Shown: positions 60,621 through 64,000 of the stretch, in pieces
Layout: every line of letters begins with the position of its first letter
Position numbering within the stretch: position 1 is the first letter of the stretch
NCBI GenBank assembly: GCA_905221605.1
Contig: CAJNDS010002282.1
Span: 62,001-126,000 of the forward strand
Reading direction: 5' to 3'
Length of the DNA: 64,000 nucleotides
Source of the DNA: Symbiodinium natans
Taxonomy: Eukaryota > Sar > Dinophyceae > Suessiales > Symbiodiniaceae
Position numbers and translations under genes: made by a program
Notes under the pieces: model-generated
What the model was told of the DNA's origin: nothing
Database searches by the model: none
What the model saw: the letters and a program-made list of their open reading frames with translations, nothing else

Positions 60621-61888
60621 TGGATGTCGGATGATGATGACAGTGGCGATGAAGGTGGAAGAACCTTTGTGGTTGTGTTTCTTCCGACTCCTCCCCGCTG
60701 AACTCCTCTTGCTCCTCTCGTGTGTGCGTGAGTGCGTGCGTGCCCCCCCCCCCCCCCTAACTGAAACCTAGTTAAAACACTTCGATCACGTCAGTCACTC
60801 TCATGCTAATCCACCAACATGTATGGGGTGTACTCTAGTAAAACTGCCATGGTGGAAAGCCCTCGACGCAACACAAGACCCCCTGGAAGATGCGAGTGGA
60901 GCTACGGCCTACAGGGGGGGCCACAGCGACCTCTAGAAAGAACTGGAGATCACTGCAAGCAGCCAGCAACACACTGAATTCACCCTGGACCCTGGGGCTG
61001 GATGTGAAGAATTTGGCGTGATCCCTGGCGAACGGGATGCATGGAATTTATCTGCGTGACGAAGAGGGATGTCTGGTGGCCCTCGGTGGGAGGACTGCGC
61101 GGTGGCATCAGTCCTGCATGTTTCCTTTTGCATGGTGTGCTGAGATGCAGACGTGGTCACTGGTGAGATGGGCAAGAGGGAGAATGCATTGAAGGAGAAG
61201 TGAGAATTCAAATCTGCAAGCGGTGCATGTGCATGACTGGAAGAGAGGATGATTCGATTCTGCATGACTGTCACGGCCTGCTGCGTGGAATTCGCCTGAA
61301 TGCGTGACAAGACAGCCTTTGGAGGCCTGCATGAGATGGACACGAGATGCAACAACAGGGGGGAGCTCCTTGAGGTTTGAGAATGGAGAGAGCAGCCGAA
61401 TGAGAGAGATGAAAGGAAGGTGCAGATATGAGTTAGAGGGCAGTTTCACTTCGTCTATAACCTCGCAAAGCCGAGAACAAGCTTCTAAGCCTTGAATGAC
61501 AACCCATGAAGTAGAGTGACACTTATCTCCCGTCCCTTGTATTTCCTGGTCGGGGGATAGGTCTTACCTCTGTTGGGTTTTGTTGAATAACAAGAGACGG
61601 TGAGTTGTACATAGCACACCTTAGTTCTTTCGAGGAGATGTGAGGGACAACCGGGGACCACCTGTTTATTGGTTTGGGGGTGGGTCTTAGTATCTCGTGG
61701 TTTGTTCTTGTCGACCTCCATACGAGTCATTGCGGACGTCCCTTACATAAGTGGTTTCACAGAGAAGGCGTATCGAGGTGGTCGGAGCGGTCTGTCGATG
61801 TATACTAATACCTGGCGTGTGCTTTTTCTTGGACCTGATCGACCACCGGGGGTGCAGTTCTTCGCGTGTAGTAGTAGTATAGTTGGAT
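60621..61888. other. No gene recognised
   Basis: A C run at 60743-60757 and ORFs on the minus strand without motifs. Confidence 0.4.
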
Positions 61889-61950
61889 GAATGGACCCAT
61901 GGACCTTGCCGGCCTTTGTGCGAGAGTGAGCGACTAAACCCTAAACCCTG
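61889..61950. repeat. Junction module 1 plus CCCTAAA
   Basis: GGACCCATGGACCTTGCCGG then CGAGAGTGAGCGACTAAACC CTAAACCCTGAA. Same order as at 23851-23926 and 28470-28537. Confidence 0.7.
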
Positions 61951-61952
61951 AA

Positions 61953-62045
61953 GTGAATCGCCAGGAGGTTGTGGACATCATTGGCAGCCTGCTTGCTGCT
62001 TGGCAGGCCAGCCTCAAGAAGCAGAAGAGAGCCGCTCGCCGCAGA
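61953..62045 (+). CDS. Candidate exon, unknown protein
   Basis: Directly after the telomere-like tract (CCCTGAAG) the frame reads NRQEVVDIIGSLLAAWQAS and LKKQKRAARRR, an amphipathic helix with a basic end. It then runs into T-rich hydrophobic sequence that is more likely intron. Confidence 0.4.
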
Positions 62046-62631
62046 CTATTTTTGTTACTTTTCTTCTTTGTATTGTCATTATTGCATGCGTGGTGTGGGT
62101 TGACATGCTGCACAAAAAAGTTGCTGTGTTCACCTTTAACCGAAAAAAATCAGACCGACTGTCCTAGGAATGCCAAGATGCAATGGAAGCCCTGGTGTCT
62201 GAGGCTGCGTTGGTCGGTCCATGCAGCGTAAACAAATGAGTTTTACAAGAAGCCAGCCTAATCGCACCCATGCTTCTTCAAGCTCGTGGTTGGTGATGAG
62301 TGTGGTGATGGGTTTGCATTTTTCTGGACGTCGTGCTGGTCTGGTTTGCAAGAATTAGCCTGATCAGTGCTTCTGCTGGCAGCGTTTTTGCTTTCTCAAC
62401 TGCAGCGCTAGCACGTGCGCCATGCCGTCAACACCTTCCAGGACTGCGGATGTGTTCCTCGCAGGTCAGCTTGGTAGTTGAAAGGGGAAAACGGATGTCC
62501 TGAGTGAGGAGGAACTGGTGCGTTCGTTGCACCGGCTGCCTTCTCCATATGCATGCAACCTCATGCGACCCAAAGGAGTAGCAGAGCCGAGGGCAAGAAG
62601 AGTGGGTACTTTGGATGCAGATCTCTCGCTA

Positions 62632-62662
<31 letters not shown>

Positions 62663-62888
62663 TTCTCTCCGCTAGTCTTGCTCCCGGATGCTCGCCGTGC
62701 ATTCCCGATTCCACCTGTACTTGTATCTCATACATCCGTCGTAGGGTTTTGCCCGACCCATTTCGACCCAACACGATCACAACATGATGCCTGCTTCACA
62801 AGCGAGTGACCGCAAGAGGTATGGTGGAGGCTACGACAAGGACTCCTCGGCAAGTCTAAGGGGTCCATGTTTGGTCCACAACTGGGAG
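62046..62888. other. No gene assigned; CT microsatellite
   Basis: A CT-dinucleotide tract lies at 62625-62663. The minus-strand frame containing GRNGSGKT is judged accidental. Confidence 0.45.
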
Positions 62889-63227
62889 CGCAATGGAACT
62901 GCGGCCGCAGGAAGCTGAGGAGAGGGCAGCGAATGAGCGCATGGACAAGCAGGCCCGTGCCTCGCTTGGCATGCTTCAGCTGTGCAAAAGCATGGCTTAC
63001 TGTTGGTTAGTAGGGAATGGGGGAATGAGGTACCCTATATAATCCCTTATAGGGTAAGTATCTAGAAGGCCCTAACTCCCTCATTCCCTGCTAACCAACA
63101 GTCAGATTGGCATACGGAAAACCCTCGCAGATGGGCCCTGAAGGTGGCCAAGTTCTTTGCCCGCTCGAAGGAAGCAAACAAAGAAAGGAAGGAGCACAAA
63201 GAGAGAGTGGACAGGCACTGGGGGGCT
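62889..63227 (+). CDS. Candidate gene fragment, two exons around MITE B
   Basis: First exon, about 62889-62995, reads ELRPQEAEERAANERMDKQ and ARASLGMLQLCKSM. Second, about 63127-63227, reads WALKVAKFFARSKEANKER and KEHKERVDRHWGAG. Both are highly charged helices and plausibly one protein. MITE family B copy 4 fills most of the 130 bp between them, so it lies within or forms the intron. I could not fix a junction in frame. Family unknown. Confidence 0.45.
62999..63102. mobile_element. MITE family B, copy 4
   Basis: Left end ACTGTTGGTTAGTAGGGAAT, right end ATTCCCTGCTAACCAACAGT; a clean 104-bp palindrome with CCCTATATAATCCCTTATAGGG in its centre, written here only as its type: CCCTATATAA and TTATAGGG. 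Confidence 0.88.
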
Positions 63228-63501
63228 GGTATACGAGTAGTGAGGCTAATGGCGTTGAGTTTGAGAAGAGTGGAGGAATCATGCGATTGCTGGTTAGGAC
63301 CCTCAATGCTATGCGCAAGAGCTTTCAGAACGCAGCCAGGCGGGTGCTTCGAAACCTCTGTGCGGGTTACAGTAGCAACAGTAGCGGCTAGCAGCTCTGG
63401 AGCCCAAAGCAGCCTAAACTCTAAACCCAGGGATGCCGAGCCGGACGAGTTACGCCGAATGATGCACGAGCCGCTTTGTCTGCAAGATCATGAAGGTGGT
63501 T
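63228..63501. other. No gene assigned
   Basis: Unassigned ORFs; a CCTAAACTCTAAACCC remnant at 63412-63428. Confidence 0.3.
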
Positions 63502-63639
63502 CCAGGATGGGCTATTATACCCTATAACTCTATAACCCCTTAAAAGGCCCTTTACAGGCTGTATAAACCCTTAAAAACGCCCTTTATAGGGATTATAGGG
63601 TTGATTGTTGGGGTTATAAGGCCTGACAGCCCATCCTGG
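63502..63639. mobile_element. MITE family C, copy 4 (long form)
   Basis: Left end CCAGGATGGGCTATTATACC, right end GGCCTGACAGCCCATCCTGG. At 138 bp it is longer than copies 2 and 3 because the CCTTAAAAGGCCCTTTA block is present twice in slightly different form. Confidence 0.88.
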
Positions 63640-64000
63640 TTTGCTGCATCACAAACCAAATCCCCAAGCGCATGTGTTTGCAGTGACCCGGGTCTGGCAC
63701 TGCCGATGCATTCTGAAAGTTCAGGCACCTGGATGCCGAAGACCAGCTCATCAGAGCAGATCTCCGCATGCCTTGGCCCCAGAAGTCAGAACTCAGATGC
63801 CATTGCATAAGCTCCATGTACAGCAAAACCTTTGTTCTTCCACGGCACGATCGTTTTGAAGCGAGCGCGTGCATCGACCTTAGACCTTATATAAACTCCT
63901 GGGCTAGGCTGATGATGCTTCTTTCCCTCGGCCGTTGGCTTTTTCCCCCTTAAACGCTGGCGCCTGACTTAGATGGTCAACTGCCGACTTCGAGTCGCTG
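63640..64000. other. No gene recognised
   Basis: ORFs on both strands without motifs up to the end of the window. Confidence 0.3.

Noticed and set aside
62724-62786. Minus-strand frame reading VLGRNGSGKTLRRMYE, like a Walker A P-loop
   Set aside because: The motif sits at the very start of an ORF that then runs through the CT microsatellite; no second nucleotide-binding motif follows, and flanking sequence on that strand is not coding-like.
1-64000. tRNA, rRNA or other structured RNA genes
   Set aside because: I looked for cloverleaf-like and conserved rRNA strings by eye and found none; a covariance-model search would be needed to exclude them.

Overview
This window reads as nuclear DNA of a dinoflagellate, most likely of the Symbiodiniaceae type; I cannot name a species. 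The reasons are: a head-to-tail tandem array of near-identical ribosomal protein genes; dozens of interstitial runs of the plant/alveolate-type telomere unit TTTAGGG/CCCTAAA; genes cut into small exons whose introns begin mostly with GA or GC rather than GT and end AG before a G; many short inverted-repeat elements of about 90-140 bp; and a secreted protein with the CAL-ALQLR and WYPGL motifs that I associate with dinoflagellates. Most of the long ORFs are noise from AT, GT, GA and telomere-like repeats.

Layout. 0-5.5 kb is repeat-rich, with three inverted-repeat elements, a hairpin of about 960 bp with 400-bp arms built partly from a GAAAAGTC minisatellite, and telomere-like tracts. 5.5-17.6 kb is sparse: isolated codon-like exons on both strands that I cannot assign to a family. 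17.8-21.2 kb holds four copies of ribosomal protein eS7 (RPS7), three of them exactly 936 bp apart. 22.4-23.0 kb is a small unknown two-exon gene whose only intron is a mobile introner. 23-39 kb is mostly repeats, with one short secreted dinoflagellate protein at 30.3-30.6 kb. 39.9-42.4 kb is an alkylglycerol monooxygenase (AGMO) gene, and 45.5-46.4 kb is a second three-histidine-box fatty acid hydroxylase gene on the same strand. 49.7-52.6 kb carries exons of a TBC-domain (Rab GAP) protein. 54.0-55.9 kb is a complete DDX49/Dbp8-type DEAD-box RNA helicase. 57.9-63.3 kb has more unassigned exons among repeats.

The most interesting system is intron birth. By matching exon translations to protein families I could place 14 introns. 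Only one starts with GT; eight start with GA and five with GC. All 14 end in AG followed by G, and in 12 of 14 the first two intron bases repeat the first two bases of the next exon. Three introns in three unrelated genes (22.7, 40.0 and 55.6 kb) are copies of one element with CTTAG...CTAAG ends, inserted with 4-bp target duplications. A fourth (55.3 kb) is a related element. A fifth (52.3 kb) is a TTTAGGG array lying between two copies of a 28-bp direct repeat. The likely reading is that the target duplication supplies the 5' splice site and the insert supplies AG, so an insertion becomes an intron at once. Introners of this kind are known in dinoflagellates; the telomere-repeat version looks new to me.
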